Positions 38,344 to 49,312 of a stretch of 64,000 bases of DNA are shown here, piece after piece. The notes under the pieces were generated by a model, which was not told where the DNA came from, did no database searches, and was given only the letters and a program-made list of their open reading frames with translations. The translations under genes were made by a program, and so were the position numbers. Numbering within the stretch: the stretch's first letter is position 1; each line of letters begins with the position of its first letter. Source of the DNA: Petasospora fabianii (taxonomy: Eukaryota > Ascomycota > Saccharomycetes > Phaffomycetales > Wickerhamomycetaceae); NCBI GenBank assembly GCA_022641835.1, contig CP048715.1:434001-498000 (forward strand), written 5' to 3'.

Positions 38344-40539
38344 TTACTTGTAAGTATCACATCTCATATCCCAACTTGGGAACAGTCTAGCAGCTTCGCA
38401 AGCCTGTTCAGTCCAGCTGGTACCCCAAATCACTGGGAGCACAGCACTGAAGTAGTGGAATGAAGCCAAGACCATAATGACGCAAAGTGCGTTACCCAGG
38501 GTGGAGTTCTTGAACATAACGTACTCCAAACTTACACCAGCAAGAAGAACACCGAAGTATAAAGCTGGGATGTAGTACTGCAAGAAGAATTCTCCATCCT
38601 GCAAGACATATGGAAGCCAGTGGATGAGGAAACCGAGTGCATAACTAGCGGACTGATTGGTGTAGTTAAATGTCTGAACGAGTTTGTCACCGCGGAAGAA
38701 GCCCACAGTGGCAAGAAGAAGAAGCACTGGAATAAGCACGAGAGGGAAGATGAAGGTGACTGGGTTACCAATAACATACAATGACGAGTTTGGACGGGTT
38801 GAGAAACGGACACCCTTGCTGAGTAATGGCCACGAGGAACCAGAGGAGGCGTTTTTGTTGGTGACTTTGATACCCTTCAAGAGGCGATACATTCTGTTGT
38901 TTACTTCAAGGAACTTCTTCCACATTGGAACTTCAACATGTGGAACTTTCTCCTTCAAGAATGGATACTTTTCAAGATCGAGCGACTTTGGATATTTCAC
39001 GTTCTCAACCTTGAAGTAGGTACGTGCCAAAGTCGGAGAGTCGACACAGATAACTTCTTGTTGACCGAAACCCCAGTCTGGGAGCTTGATATCATGAGAT
39101 AAAACGGTACAACGCTTCTTGCTATTGTAGAGACGGAACTCAGCGTCAGTAGCGGTAAGGAACTTGTCCTTACTCTCCTTCTCATTCTTGAATTTAATCT
39201 GGTACTTGTCGGTCTCGTTACCTGCATAAGAAGAGTTACCAAAACAAGCAACCTCGTGATCATAATCCTGCTCAGACATTGGAGGCTTGAACTTGTCAAC
39301 GCGCATGACGGCACCTGTATTCTTATGTCTCAACTGAACTTCCTGACCCTGTTTGATTCTTGGTTCGTTGACATCAAATCTGGCACCGACACCTGGTTCG
39401 ATAATCCATTCGTTATTGAAGTCCTTAAAGTTGAAGACAGTGACCTGCTGCTCCCTGGAGCCAGACTTGTACTTGTATGGATGAGAATGGAGGTATCCAC
39501 CAAGCGAGTCAGAGTGACGCAAGGTGATGGTGGAGTTCCATGTGACGTACTTTGGAATGGTGTGGACATCGTTACCGATCAACTCACGCTGAAAGGCAGT
39601 GGAGAGAAGCGAGGCATCGTTGTGAAACTGAGTCAGGAGCATGATGTGAACAGCAAAGATACCAAAGTAGATGGCAGCCGGAGCAATAACGAAGGCACCG
39701 AGTCTACTAAATGAGTGTTTCGAGACCGCACAATTGGTAACATCAAGGTCACCGAGAATGTACCAGAGCTTGATACCAGTGAGGGCAAGAATCCATGTGA
39801 CAGTGGCAAGACCAATCCACTTGGTGGAGACAGTCAAACCAAGAGAGACGCCAGTCATCAAAAGGTACTTGATCCACTTCTTACCGAATGGCTCTGTCAA
39901 GTCGAACTTCTTGTAGGAGTAGACAGCCAAGGCCACTCCAAACATGAACAATGTGTCCGGCATGAAGAGTCTGTTTGTGATGACAGCCATATTCTCAAAG
40001 GCAAATACCAAAGACACGGCAAGGGCCACGATTGGTCTGACACCAGAGGAGCGGAGTGTCAAAAAGGCGATGCTGCAGATCCCAGATCCAAGAACGGAAG
40101 TGACAGCTCTCAAGGTTTTGAATGGGAAGGTGGTGAGCAAATAGTCCTGGCCTGGCTTTGTCAATGGAGCCTCACCTCTGTAGCCAGCCAAATAGGCAAC
40201 GAAAGTATAGAAAAGACCAGCAAGTGGTGGTGTTACATCGTTGAAGTAGACACCATCGATGTACTTGTTTATGTGAGACACGACATGTGCTTCGTCAAAG
40301 ACAACAACGGACGGTTCCCCAAGGGCGTAAATTCTGGCAGCAAAAGACACCACAGTCAACAGAATGATGTATCTGAAATCCCAAGCGTTCAACTTAGAGG
40401 AAGACACCAACGTGCTGTTGGGAGCGGTAGAGAAGTAAGTCCACTTACGGCCCTTCTTGTAAAACGGCGTAATTGACTCGCCGGCGGGAACCGAGCGTTT
40501 CAATGCCGGAACCACAGGCACTCTCTTTCTCGAACTCAT
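38344..40539 (-). CDS. Atypical protein O-mannosyltransferase (PMT family)
   Basis: 731 residues. The PMT/GT39 family transfers mannose from dolichyl phosphate to Ser/Thr in the ER. Present: N-terminal luminal DE motif (FDEAH, D82-E83), LRAVTSVLGSG, RLFMPDTLFMF, TGVSLGLTVSTKWIGL, the luminal block FQRELIGND, MIR-type repeats (about 320-520, with SLGGYLHSHPYKYKSG) and a C-terminal membrane block ending near GVLLAGVSLEYVMF. Odd: the usual DVHPPLGK reads DVTPPLAG (T103 in place of His), and the FGGF/FGKF after DEAH is VVSHI. It therefore does not fall cleanly into PMT1, PMT2 or PMT4 groups. It could be a divergent active enzyme or a Pmt7-like member of unknown activity. Confidence 0.75.
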   Translation of the reverse strand: MSSRKRVPVVPALKRSVPAGESITPFYKKGRKWTYFSTAPNSTLVSSSKLNAWDFRYIILLTVVSFAARIYALGEPSVVVFDEAHVVSHINKYIDGVYFNDVTPPLAGLFYTFVAYLAGYRGEAPLTKPGQDYLLTTFPFKTLRAVTSVLGSGICSIAFLTLRSSGVRPIVALAVSLVFAFENMAVITNRLFMPDTLFMFGVALAVYSYKKFDLTEPFGKKWIKYLLMTGVSLGLTVSTKWIGLATVTWILALTGIKLWYILGDLDVTNCAVSKHSFSRLGAFVIAPAAIYFGIFAVHIMLLTQFHNDASLLSTAFQRELIGNDVHTIPKYVTWNSTITLRHSDSLGGYLHSHPYKYKSGSREQQVTVFNFKDFNNEWIIEPGVGARFDVNEPRIKQGQEVQLRHKNTGAVMRVDKFKPPMSEQDYDHEVACFGNSSYAGNETDKYQIKFKNEKESKDKFLTATDAEFRLYNSKKRCTVLSHDIKLPDWGFGQQEVICVDSPTLARTYFKVENVKYPKSLDLEKYPFLKEKVPHVEVPMWKKFLEVNNRMYRLLKGIKVTNKNASSGSSWPLLSKGVRFSTRPNSSLYVIGNPVTFIFPLVLIPVLLLLATVGFFRGDKLVQTFNYTNQSASYALGFLIHWLPYVLQDGEFFLQYYIPALYFGVLLAGVSLEYVMFKNSTLGNALCVIMVLASFHYFSAVLPVIWGTSWTEQACEAARLFPSWDMRCDTYK

Positions 40540-40856
40540 GTTGAATGAACGACAACCGACGGCAATGAAGCGTTCAATTAAGGGAGTTCATCACAATTCA
40601 TGACACAGTGTGCAAAAGGACACGCGCGCTCGAAAGTTGACGTGCTTATGTGGCACGTTGAAATTTGGCAGTCGACCAAGTTATGCACTCTCTTTAATGT
40701 TCATCACGTCACTGACAGCTATTTGTCGCTTTATATTTGTCATTTATGGATAACTTAAATAAATAGGGCACAATGAGCGGGCGTAGCCACCATTGGCAAT
40801 AAATAATGAATAAATAGGGCAATAAATATCAATCTCCGAAGAGACAGGTAACCACA
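40540..40856. other. Spacer between complex I gene 3' end and PMT-family start
   Basis: 317 bp, both genes on the minus strand. AT-rich with AATAAATAGGGC seen twice (about 40756 and 40809). No gene seen; probably the promoter of the PMT-family gene. Confidence 0.4.
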
Positions 40857-42287
40857 TCAGCGGTCAACTTCACCAAAGACAAGGTCCATGGTTCCGATGA
40901 TGGCAACGGCATCAGCAAGAAGATGCCCTCTAGATATATGGTCGAAGGCGCCCAAGTGTGCAAATCCTGGAGCACGAATCTTGCATTTATATGGTCTCTC
41001 AGAGCCATCGCTCACCACGTAACAGCCCATCTCACCCTTTGGGGCCTCAATAGGGACATATGTCTCTCCTTGTGGTACAGCGTAACCCTTAGTGAAGAGG
41101 AGGAAGTGGTGAATGAGAGCCTCCATATCCTCCTTCATTAGTGCTCTTGGTGGTGGTGATATTTTATAGTCCTCAACCTTAACCGCACCCGCTGGCATAT
41201 GGTTACAGCACTGCTCAATGATTCTCAATGACTGTCTAAACTCAGCCATACGGACCAAGTAACGATCATAACAATCACCGTTGAGACCCACTGGAACGTC
41301 AAAGTCAACAAGGTCATAGGCATCGTATGGCTGCGACTTGCGAATATCGTATGGAACACCAGATCCTCTCAACATGACACCAGAACAACTATAGTTCAAG
41401 GACTCCTCAGCTGTGAGGATACCTACACCAACAGTTCTCTGCTTCCAAATTCTGTTATCGGTTAGCAATTCCTCGGTTTCGTCGATACGGTCACCGAACT
41501 GAGTAGCCCACATGTAGATGTCATCAAGCAAGCCAGGTGGAAGGTCCTGAGAAACACCACCTGGTCTGAAGTATGCCGCGTGCAAACGAGCACCGGATAC
41601 TCTTTCGTAGAATTCCATAAGCTTTTCACGCTCCTCGAATCCCCACAAGAAAGGAGTCAATGCACCAACATCCATGGCATGGGACAAGACGGACATCAGG
41701 TGGTTCAAGATACGTGTAATCTCACCAAACATGGTACGGATGTACTTGGCTCTGATTGGAACCTCAATGTTCAGCAGCTTTTCAACAGCAAGACAGAAAG
41801 ACAGCTCGTTGGTCATCATCGAGACGTAGTCCAATCTGTCAAAGTAGGGCAGGGCCTGCAAGTACGTCTTACTCTCAATGAGCTTTTCGGTACCTCTGTG
41901 CAGCAAACCAATGTGTGGATCCGATCTGATAATTTCCTCACCATGCAATTCCAAAATCAATCTCAAGACACCGTGAGCAGCAGGATGCTGTGGTCCAAAG
42001 TTGACTGTGAAGTGTCTAATCTTTGAGTTGTCTTCCTTCGCGCGATCCATCTCAGCCTTCATGTCCTCATCATAGATCTCAAGATCTTCAATGAGCGTGG
42101 TTGGCTTATAGGTACCCAACGGATTGTCAATCTTGTCGGTGTCAAACTTGAACTTGCGTGGTGGAGGTTTCTTTGGCTCGTAGGCGTCCATCTCGCTGAG
42201 GTGGAGACGTGAGGAGTGGGTGAATGGTCTGACGGCATGCAAACGTGCAGCCCTGAGAGAGCCTCTGGAACCAACAGCTCGTAACAT
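40857..42287 (-). CDS. NUCM: NADH:ubiquinone oxidoreductase 49-kDa subunit (NDUFS2/NUCM), mitochondrial
   Basis: 476 residues from the first ATG. This subunit forms, with PSST, the quinone-binding cavity of respiratory complex I. The presequence is Arg/His-rich ([19 protein letters not shown]). Core motifs: [75 protein letters not shown] and the C-terminal [27 protein letters not shown]. It has no counterpart in Saccharomyces, which has lost complex I. No sign of transfer: codon use matches neighbours. Confidence 0.97.
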   Translation of the reverse strand: MLRAVGSRGSLRAARLHAVRPFTHSSRLHLSEMDAYEPKKPPPRKFKFDTDKIDNPLGTYKPTTLIEDLEIYDEDMKAEMDRAKEDNSKIRHFTVNFGPQHPAAHGVLRLILELHGEEIIRSDPHIGLLHRGTEKLIESKTYLQALPYFDRLDYVSMMTNELSFCLAVEKLLNIEVPIRAKYIRTMFGEITRILNHLMSVLSHAMDVGALTPFLWGFEEREKLMEFYERVSGARLHAAYFRPGGVSQDLPPGLLDDIYMWATQFGDRIDETEELLTDNRIWKQRTVGVGILTAEESLNYSCSGVMLRGSGVPYDIRKSQPYDAYDLVDFDVPVGLNGDCYDRYLVRMAEFRQSLRIIEQCCNHMPAGAVKVEDYKISPPPRALMKEDMEALIHHFLLFTKGYAVPQGETYVPIEAPKGEMGCYVVSDGSERPYKCKIRAPGFAHLGAFDHISRGHLLADAVAIIGTMDLVFGEVDR

Positions 42288-42599
42288 GTTGCAGAAAATT
42301 GACTCTGGAAGCAGCGCCAGTAGTTATTTGAGGGCCTGAGATGACTAGCTGAGCTGTCTTGCGTTGTGTTGTTGTGGGGTGAGCTGTCCCCTCAGAACAA
42401 ACGATTTGATATTGGCTCCTCCTCATTCGCGGCCCGACAACATCGTTGACCCCGCAAAAGGGCAAAGCGCGAAGGTCGTACACGTGACACGCCAGTGCTC
42501 TTAACGTCATATATTCCATGTCCAAATCATCATTAAAAGCGTCATAATTACATGCCTGTTATAAACTAGTTCCATAATCCTAACCTAACCGTCCGATAG
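42288..42599 (-). other. Spacer between YCS4 3' end and complex I 49-kDa gene
   Basis: 312 bp with CACGTG near 42481. No gene seen; probably the promoter of the complex I gene. Confidence 0.4.
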
Positions 42600-45500
42600 T
42601 TACTCCCTTGCGGCGACCATGGTATAACCAGCCTCCAACGCCTGTGTGATTTGGTCGTTCTTCACAGGCAATGTGCTCAACACGAATGCAACATCCTGCC
42701 ACTGGTTCTCATTCTCCACCTTGGCCAATCTCTGCAACAACTTTTCACTGAGCTGCTTCTGGTGTCTCTCTTTCTCAATGAACGAGAGCAAGAATTTGAC
42801 AATCCGCTTCATAGCATCCTTCTCCAAAGTTTCATCACTGGACAAGCCACTGAAAATATCAATGAAACCGTTGTAGACGGCATTGTCCTTGGAAGCTAAC
42901 TCAGTGAAGAATAACTTACACATGTCACTGATACCCTGGTCTGGATCTTCAAGACACTTCGCCATCTGAGACAACTGACCCTTTACCTTGACCTGGCCAG
43001 CCAAAATCAAGAACGTAATAGTCATCAAACATGTACGCTTGACCATCAAGTCCTCATCATGCAAACGACGATACAAGAAGTCAGTATTCTCATCCACTAA
43101 GTTGTTGAAGCACACAGCCATGTCACCGAGACCCAAAACAGCATTGGAACGGATCACAGGATCATCAGACTTCTCCATGATGGTAATCAACAACGCCAAA
43201 TTGTCCTCACAGTACTTAGAGGAGACACACATCAACTTCTCCAAGCAAAGCACAGCAGATCTTTGAAGAATTTTGTTGTCATACTTGAGGTTGTTCAAGC
43301 AGATTTCTCTAACAAGTGGACCAAATTTGGCTAAAAGGGAGTGTTCTCCATACAATAATTCCTTTTCTTTGATGAATGTGATTGCATCTGCGAAGTCATC
43401 TTCAGAGGTACCACCAATCATCTCAAGTTCATTAGCGTTCTCATCCTTTTGTTTGGCCTTGGTGATCTCTGCCTCGATCTTCTTCTTCTTAAACTGGGCC
43501 TCGAGAGCTTCCAAATGGACAATGACCTTTATGGCAACATGGCCAACGATGAACAAGAGCTGAGAGAGCGAGACAACTTGAGATTGATTTTCAGCCAGGT
43601 TTCCAAATGTCAGACGTGTCTTCTCCTTGATGATCATGGTAGCGGTTTCCTCTGGTTGACTTGAAATGTTGAAGATGGTATTTATAGCAGGCTCAGCAAC
43701 GCTGTAGTATTCACTGTCCTCGTTATATTCAACCAAAAGCGATGCAAGCTTCTTGATCGCGTCTTCTTCTCTTGGAATCTTGAAATTGGACATCTTCTTA
43801 TCCTGAGGAACAACACGATTCAAAGCAATACAGGAGTATTTGGCCAATAAAAGATCTTCCTTGCCATGAGCACCCAATCCAATGTTGAGCAAGGAGTCAA
43901 TCCCCTTCATAGCAACTTCATGGTCAACAAGTGAGAGCATACCAAGAACAATGATAGATCCGCGACGCTGCTTCTTGGAGAAAGACTGGTTTTGGAAGCT
44001 GTATATCTGCCAAAGCACCTTGATGACCATATCATTAATCAATGAGGATTCGTACATCAAGCCCAACAACTTCTCCAATGAGGCCAACTCTGGAATGGTG
44101 GCATTGTATGTGAGTGAGATCAAGTTCTTAGCGATCATTGCGGCAGCCTCGAGTTCAGAAGAGTCGTCTGGAGCCAGCAAGAACAAGTTTTTGTAACACT
44201 CAACCAAATGTGTAGCAACATTGGTACCTTCATCGTTATTACTTTTCATCCAAACCAAATGGAGCATACGTCTTATACCAGTGCAGACATTTTCAATGGA
44301 GTAGGCATCAGCAAGGACGAAGAAGTCCATAGTTTCAATCACCTCGTTTCTGTTCCTGGAGTACAAGAGCTGAGCAGCGATCTCAATACCCTGGTGGACT
44401 TGCTCGATGAAATGAATGGCATCTTTGTAGTACTGGATGGTGAGCTTAACTTTAAAGATGGCGTTTGTGTCACTCTCTTTCTCGATACGAGATGTCATAC
44501 CTTTTTCCTCTTCATCAGTTTCCCTTTCCAAGTTGCGCTCTATGACGGCCTGTGTGGTATCGCTTGGTCCGAGCTTCTCAAGTTCACTTTCAGCATCTTC
44601 AAGTCTCTTCTCCCACACCGAGAGGGTTAATTGTGTGCCGTGGAGGGCACCAAACGGATGCGTCAAGACAAGTCTGGACATGAGCTTTACAGCATTACGT
44701 CTTACCAAAGAACTTTTGTCCTCCAAACTTCTGACAGCCAAATCCATGAAAGTTTGGCGGTGCTTGGTAAACTTTGCATCCGCCTCACAGAGTTTCAGCA
44801 GCGACTGGACTGCCTTGGTTCTGACGTATGGGTTTTGATCCAGGAATCTTTCAACCAATAGGTCTAACAACTTACCGATCTGATTCTGGTGTCTATCAAG
44901 CTCATCCTCATCATTTGAAATCTCCAAGATAATGTTACCACATGCTTCCACAACAGCACAACGTAATGTGTAGGAACTGTTATTCAATAGTTGAGAAACC
45001 AATGTCATCTGTTTGAGTAACACTCTTGGAACCAACTCAGAGACCTTGACGATGAACAATGAGATCTGCTTAGGACCGTTGTTATCGTTTGGATTGAACT
45101 CTTTATTACTCACCTCTCTTAAAACATCCTCGGTGAGTTGTGGGTAGTCATATTGGTCATTCAAAATTTGCAAGAGCTCAGCCATAACATTGTGCAAATG
45201 GCCGAAATACGTCAAGTTTTGAAGAATGGCAGCTTGAGCAGCAGATGCATGGTTATGAAACTTTACAGCCATGGCGATCACTTTGAACATGTACATCTTG
45301 ACAGTCACCACTTTCATTCTTGGTTCACTTTCCATCAAAAGGTACAATGGTCTTGTAATGGCACCGATGAAGAGGTCTCTCTCTGGAGTCGTGACGAACA
45401 ATTTTCCCAAGTGAAGTCTGTACATGACGCATACCGACTCCATGATCGCCTCCAACTGGGCACTGTTGTTCTTGAACACCTCGGCAGCTTGGGCGGTAAC

Positions 45501-45896
45501 TTTTTTACTGTTGGAAGATGACTGTGGGATATTCTCAAGACCAAGATAGGTCAACAAGATATTTGTGAGATATGCGTAAGCTTCCAAGTACTGCTTCTGC
45601 GCTGGGAAGGCATCTGTCTGACCGCTTTCAATGACACTCGCAGCATTATCGGACTGATTGTGAAGTGAAGAGGTTACGATCTGGACAATTTCCTTCTGTT
45701 CACGCTTGCTGACTGTAGGATACGCCAAAACAAGCTCTTCAAGTGCCTCGAAGATTTGTGAATCAGAGATGGACTCGGGACTCACGGAGAGAGATCCTGT
45801 GACTTGCTCGAGAAGACCTTCGGCATCACGACACGTGTAGGAGTCCTTGTCGGCCTGTTGAAAGACAGTTATCAGTTCTGAGAGATTGATGTCCAT
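42600..45896 (-). CDS. YCS4: Condensin subunit Ycs4 (CAP-D2 / Cnd1)
   Basis: 1098 residues from ATG 45896 (S. cerevisiae Ycs4 has 1176). The upstream part of the frame to 46007 is hydrophobic and non-conserved. Ycs4 is the HEAT-repeat subunit that with Smc2, Smc4, Brn1 and Ycg1 compacts mitotic chromosomes and the rDNA. Conserved blocks: TTPERDLFIGAITRPLYLL, NNSSYTLRCAVVEACGNI, RFLDQNPYVRTKAVQSLLKL, KSSLVRRNAVKLMSRL, the condensin HEAT segment SDDPVIRSNAVLGLGDMA and HDEDLMVKRTCLMTITFL. No domain appears to be missing. Confidence 0.95.
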   Translation of the reverse strand: MDINLSELITVFQQADKDSYTCRDAEGLLEQVTGSLSVSPESISDSQIFEALEELVLAYPTVSKREQKEIVQIVTSSLHNQSDNAASVIESGQTDAFPAQKQYLEAYAYLTNILLTYLGLENIPQSSSNSKKVTAQAAEVFKNNSAQLEAIMESVCVMYRLHLGKLFVTTPERDLFIGAITRPLYLLMESEPRMKVVTVKMYMFKVIAMAVKFHNHASAAQAAILQNLTYFGHLHNVMAELLQILNDQYDYPQLTEDVLREVSNKEFNPNDNNGPKQISLFIVKVSELVPRVLLKQMTLVSQLLNNSSYTLRCAVVEACGNIILEISNDEDELDRHQNQIGKLLDLLVERFLDQNPYVRTKAVQSLLKLCEADAKFTKHRQTFMDLAVRSLEDKSSLVRRNAVKLMSRLVLTHPFGALHGTQLTLSVWEKRLEDAESELEKLGPSDTTQAVIERNLERETDEEEKGMTSRIEKESDTNAIFKVKLTIQYYKDAIHFIEQVHQGIEIAAQLLYSRNRNEVIETMDFFVLADAYSIENVCTGIRRMLHLVWMKSNNDEGTNVATHLVECYKNLFLLAPDDSSELEAAAMIAKNLISLTYNATIPELASLEKLLGLMYESSLINDMVIKVLWQIYSFQNQSFSKKQRRGSIIVLGMLSLVDHEVAMKGIDSLLNIGLGAHGKEDLLLAKYSCIALNRVVPQDKKMSNFKIPREEDAIKKLASLLVEYNEDSEYYSVAEPAINTIFNISSQPEETATMIIKEKTRLTFGNLAENQSQVVSLSQLLFIVGHVAIKVIVHLEALEAQFKKKKIEAEITKAKQKDENANELEMIGGTSEDDFADAITFIKEKELLYGEHSLLAKFGPLVREICLNNLKYDNKILQRSAVLCLEKLMCVSSKYCEDNLALLITIMEKSDDPVIRSNAVLGLGDMAVCFNNLVDENTDFLYRRLHDEDLMVKRTCLMTITFLILAGQVKVKGQLSQMAKCLEDPDQGISDMCKLFFTELASKDNAVYNGFIDIFSGLSSDETLEKDAMKRIVKFLLSFIEKERHQKQLSEKLLQRLAKVENENQWQDVAFVLSTLPVKNDQITQALEAGYTMVAARE

Positions 45897-46676
45897 GATG
45901 TGAGCTGGACTGTCAGTGATGTCTATTTGTTTCTTATGGAGGAGAGCAGTATATTGAACGCGCTGAGATCTAAAAATCAAAACAAAACAAAAACAAATGG
46001 CACTCACTAGGCGGCGCGGGCTCGCGTTTCCTTGACAACGGCGGCTTTGGAGCTGTCCTAAATTGGTTGGTGTTTGGGTGTTAGTATCACGTGTACACTG
46101 AGAATAATATATCTATTTTTAGCCCTAGGGAATGCAGAGCAGTGCCCGTTGGTAAACGGAGCAGCCGGACGGCTATCTTAAGTTGGTGAAGGCACTACCC
46201 AAAGGCAGTAAAGTTCAAGAGGACAAAGATTAAGTTAGGATAGCATCAGGGGTACAGAGCAGTACTGGAAGCTGCTGTTGGCGCTACGCCGTCAAGCTGA
46301 GCGCTGCGCCACCAGACGACCCACGGCCAGGAAGGGTCCGCATTGTAACCTACTAGTCATTCGTCCAATCAGGTGACGGTACGCCACCTTATCCTCTCCA
46401 AGGTGAGCTCGCCTAACTTGCAATGACTTGAGGAAAGAAGCTAGATAGTAGATGATATAGGATACTTCAGAAGCTACAAATTGTTTATAAGAATTAATTA
46501 ACTTTCCTTTTAATTATGGAAAAGAGAACACCGTGAACCGAAAGAAATGAAACCAAAAACAAGATGAGAAACAGAATGTTTGTATTAAGCCAATATCAAA
46601 GCCCTTGCTTCAAGCATGTGAATGGGCGGTAATGAAGTAGTGGTATATGGTCTGTTTGTTTTCAGATGTGTTCAAC
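45897..46676. other. Gene-poor stretch with candidate structured RNA and Cbf1/Tbf1-like motifs
   Basis: 780 bp without a protein gene. CACGTG (46088-46093) and AGCCCTAGGG (46121-46130) flank a TATA-like AATAATATAT. A GC-rich segment at about 46131-46350 can fold several hairpins: CCGTT/AACGG, AGCAG/CTGCT and TGGCGC/GCGCCA. I name no RNA family. AT-rich 3' part (46470-46560). Confidence 0.3.
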
Positions 46677-46865
46677 TTAGAAAAGGAAAGCAACACCAGC
46701 AGCGACGGCAGCACCGAAGACACCAGCACCAACAGCGTTGGAAGCAGCAGCACCGGTAGAGACAGAAGAGGTACCGTTGGTACCGTTGGTGGCGTTAGCG
46801 GTGGCGTTAGCGGCCTGGACGGCGGCAACAGAAGCGAGAGCAGCGACAACAGTCTTGAAGTTCAT
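46677..46865 (-). CDS. Tiny GPI-anchored cell-wall-type protein (62 residues)
   Basis: 62 residues from ATG 46865. Residues 1-18 ([18 protein letters not shown]) are a signal peptide ending in the AxA-type site VQA. A short Asn/Thr/Ser part follows with up to four N-glycosylation sequons (NATANATNGTNGT). The last 18 residues ([18 protein letters not shown]) form the hydrophobic tail needed for GPI attachment, with candidate attachment residues Ser/Asn just before. A mature peptide of only about 25 residues would remain. Codon use is strongly biased (GCT, GTC, ACC, AAC), suggesting high expression, and TATAAAAG lies 80 bp upstream. It recalls small wall proteins such as Ccw12 but is much shorter; no orthologue assigned. 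Confidence 0.7.
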   Translation of the reverse strand: MNFKTVVAALASVAAVQAANATANATNGTNGTSSVSTGAAASNAVGAGVFGAAVAAGVAFLF

Positions 46866-46944
46866 TGTGTATAATCTATGGGGTGAAGAGAGAAGAAGAG
46901 ACAAAGTGGGAGGAGTTTCGGGATGAGAGGAGCGGGCTTCACGG

Positions 46945-46952
46945 CTTTTATA
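46945..46952 (-). promoter_or_regulatory. TATA box of the small GPI-type gene
   Basis: TATAAAAG on the minus strand, 80 bp before the ATG, a strong consensus box. It fits a highly or conditionally expressed cell-wall gene. Confidence 0.6.
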
Positions 46953-49312
46953 TCATTTCCCTTTCACCTCGCGCCACAGCCCCCAAACGCGTATCTGGAA
47001 TTTTCTCCTAGGAAAAATTTTCCGTACATGCGCCCATCTTGGATGCGCGTGCCGCAGATGTGGAAGGAGAGTTTCCTATTTGGGATGTAATAGATGGCCC
47101 GCATGCTTGGCTTGAGACCGCGCCAGTGGTCTGAGATGTCAAAGAGGGGACTGAGCGGTTTGATAGTGGGGGCGATAAGCTGTTATGATGTGCTAAGATG
47201 TTATAACACGGTGGGCTGGATGTGTGCTACTACGTGAGGTGGGTGATCCACTCTTGAGAAGAGTCATCAGCGGAATGTGACAGTGTGTAACCGCTCATCT
47301 CTTAGACCGGCTTTTCCGAGTAGAAATACTTTAACCCTGACGTGAATTGGCTTCTCGAGAAGTGGAGGAAATTCCGAGTTGAGGCTCTTAGGGGCTTTTG
47401 ATGGAGGCGAGCGAGGATTCTGGCTCGAGAAGAATGGAGCCATTGCATTGGCTTAAAAATTTTTGTCCCTTAGGTCTTATTACTGGACACTACTACAAGC
47501 TTAATAATTGTGTCTGTTTGGCTCTCAGACTTATAGCTGTTCGTGTATCCCAAACTTTAGCTTCTTCACACAAAGGATGTCACGGTACGCAAACCTGAAC
47601 TCAAATAGGTCCCCGATTCTAGCGACAAGTCAAAACGGAGGACTCGTTTCCATCGTCCGCCAGACCCGACACGCTCATTTCCGTATTAAGCCCCCTCCTA
47701 GAACGCGCCCCTTTACAGCGTTGTGGGTCTCTCGGCCCGGTCTAGAACACGAGCCTTTGTCCCGATTAGGAATAGGAATTACATGCAGCTCATCTGGAGA
47801 GCAGATGTCAGCGAGCAGCGAGCACGGGGCCCAGAGAACATCGGTGAGCCTAGTTCTGTCTAAGAGAAGGCTGAAGGAGGGATACGTAGAGGGGTTAAAG
47901 TTGGACAAAGCCAAACACCTGCTGCCCAGACCACGGCAGAGGGCTCACCAGAATTGTCAGATATAAGAGTGCTACCTGGGAATGGAAGGGTGTTGTTTCT
48001 TTGTTCCCTGAGGTATTCACCGCTTGCGAATCTGCAGCAGAGCTGGCTGTGTCATTTTCGCAATTTCTTTTTACTCCTGCTCCCTCGACTCCGTCATGGT
48101 GCCCGAAGTTGAAATGGCGAACGCAGGAAGCGTAATTCGATAGGAAGCCATCGTAGCCACCCACTGTACCAGATGTGGCATCATTGTGGAAAGGACAGTT
48201 TAGAATGTGAGTTCATGTCATAGTCTCGTGTCGCGGTGGGGGCTCTGCGTGCTCCTCACACGATATGTGCGAGATTCTGTAGCCGGAGTACAATTTCGGG
48301 GCAAGGGTTTCGAGATTTGAAAAGGACCACAGACCGATTATAAGCGAGCTCAGCCATGGATCCCAAGTGGGGCCTAGAACAACCGATGAAGGTGCAAGAA
48401 TTGTGTGTCACTACAACTCATAGACCAGCACTACATGTTTTCAGCTTCTGTTCAGTCATAATTGCAGCAGGGACGGGCCAATTCCAGCCGTGTCATATGT
48501 ATCCATGCAACTGTCAAAATTGTACAGACCCATTTGTACATTGTACCCCTGTTCACTGTGATAATCATATACACAGTGCTGCCAGTAGCAACCCAAAATT
48601 TCATCGATCAGATAGATTCGTTCATTCACAGTTCGGATTCTTCAGATCTGTGCTCCGTTGCTGATCTTTTGAGGAACAACCATCTCAAGCTCTGTGTAGT
48701 AAAAATAGGAATGCTTGCTGATCTTTGCATACCGAAAATACTGCTATCACAGATCCCAGGGAGAACGATGATATAAGCGACACCATAGTAATGACTAGAT
48801 GCTGACCTTCTAAGCCGTGACTACGGATGATATTGGCCAGAGGAGAACTCAAACTCCTTTACGAATTTATCTATCTCTGGATGAGTTTCCCGGTATCCGG
48901 AACAAGGGTACCCCTCACGGGCACCAGTTAACGTTCCATAACAGGCAGATTTGCGATAGCGGCGTGTATGAACCATGCGGTTCCTGGATTGAGCGTGCTT
49001 CGACAGCCAGACTTTGGCTGAGGGGACAGGCGAGTATCCACCCGAAACAAACCCTGCATGGAGGCATGAGTCAAAATTATCGACTCAGCCTTGTACCTAG
49101 TTACCTCATAGTACAACAAAATCAGATAAACATTAGGACAGGCTGACCAACGTGTCTGAGAGATTGTAAAGTGAAAAAGCTGGGCTAAGTTGAATGTGAC
49201 AGGATAAGGTTTCCTGGTAGGCACGGCGGGCACCCAAGGAAGAGAACGTTAAATTGAGGAACAGTCGCGACGCGCTGACGCGACGACAAAAGGGGTAAAT
49301 TACTACGGTACA

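Noticed and set aside
47508-47966. 152-codon frame in the gene-poor region
   Set aside because: No domain or conserved-looking block, atypical composition, and no clear promoter context.
48356-48664. 102-codon Cys/His-containing frame with a TATA-like site 20 bp upstream
   Set aside because: Cysteines are not in a regular zinc-finger spacing and the TATA is too close to the ATG; too weak to call.
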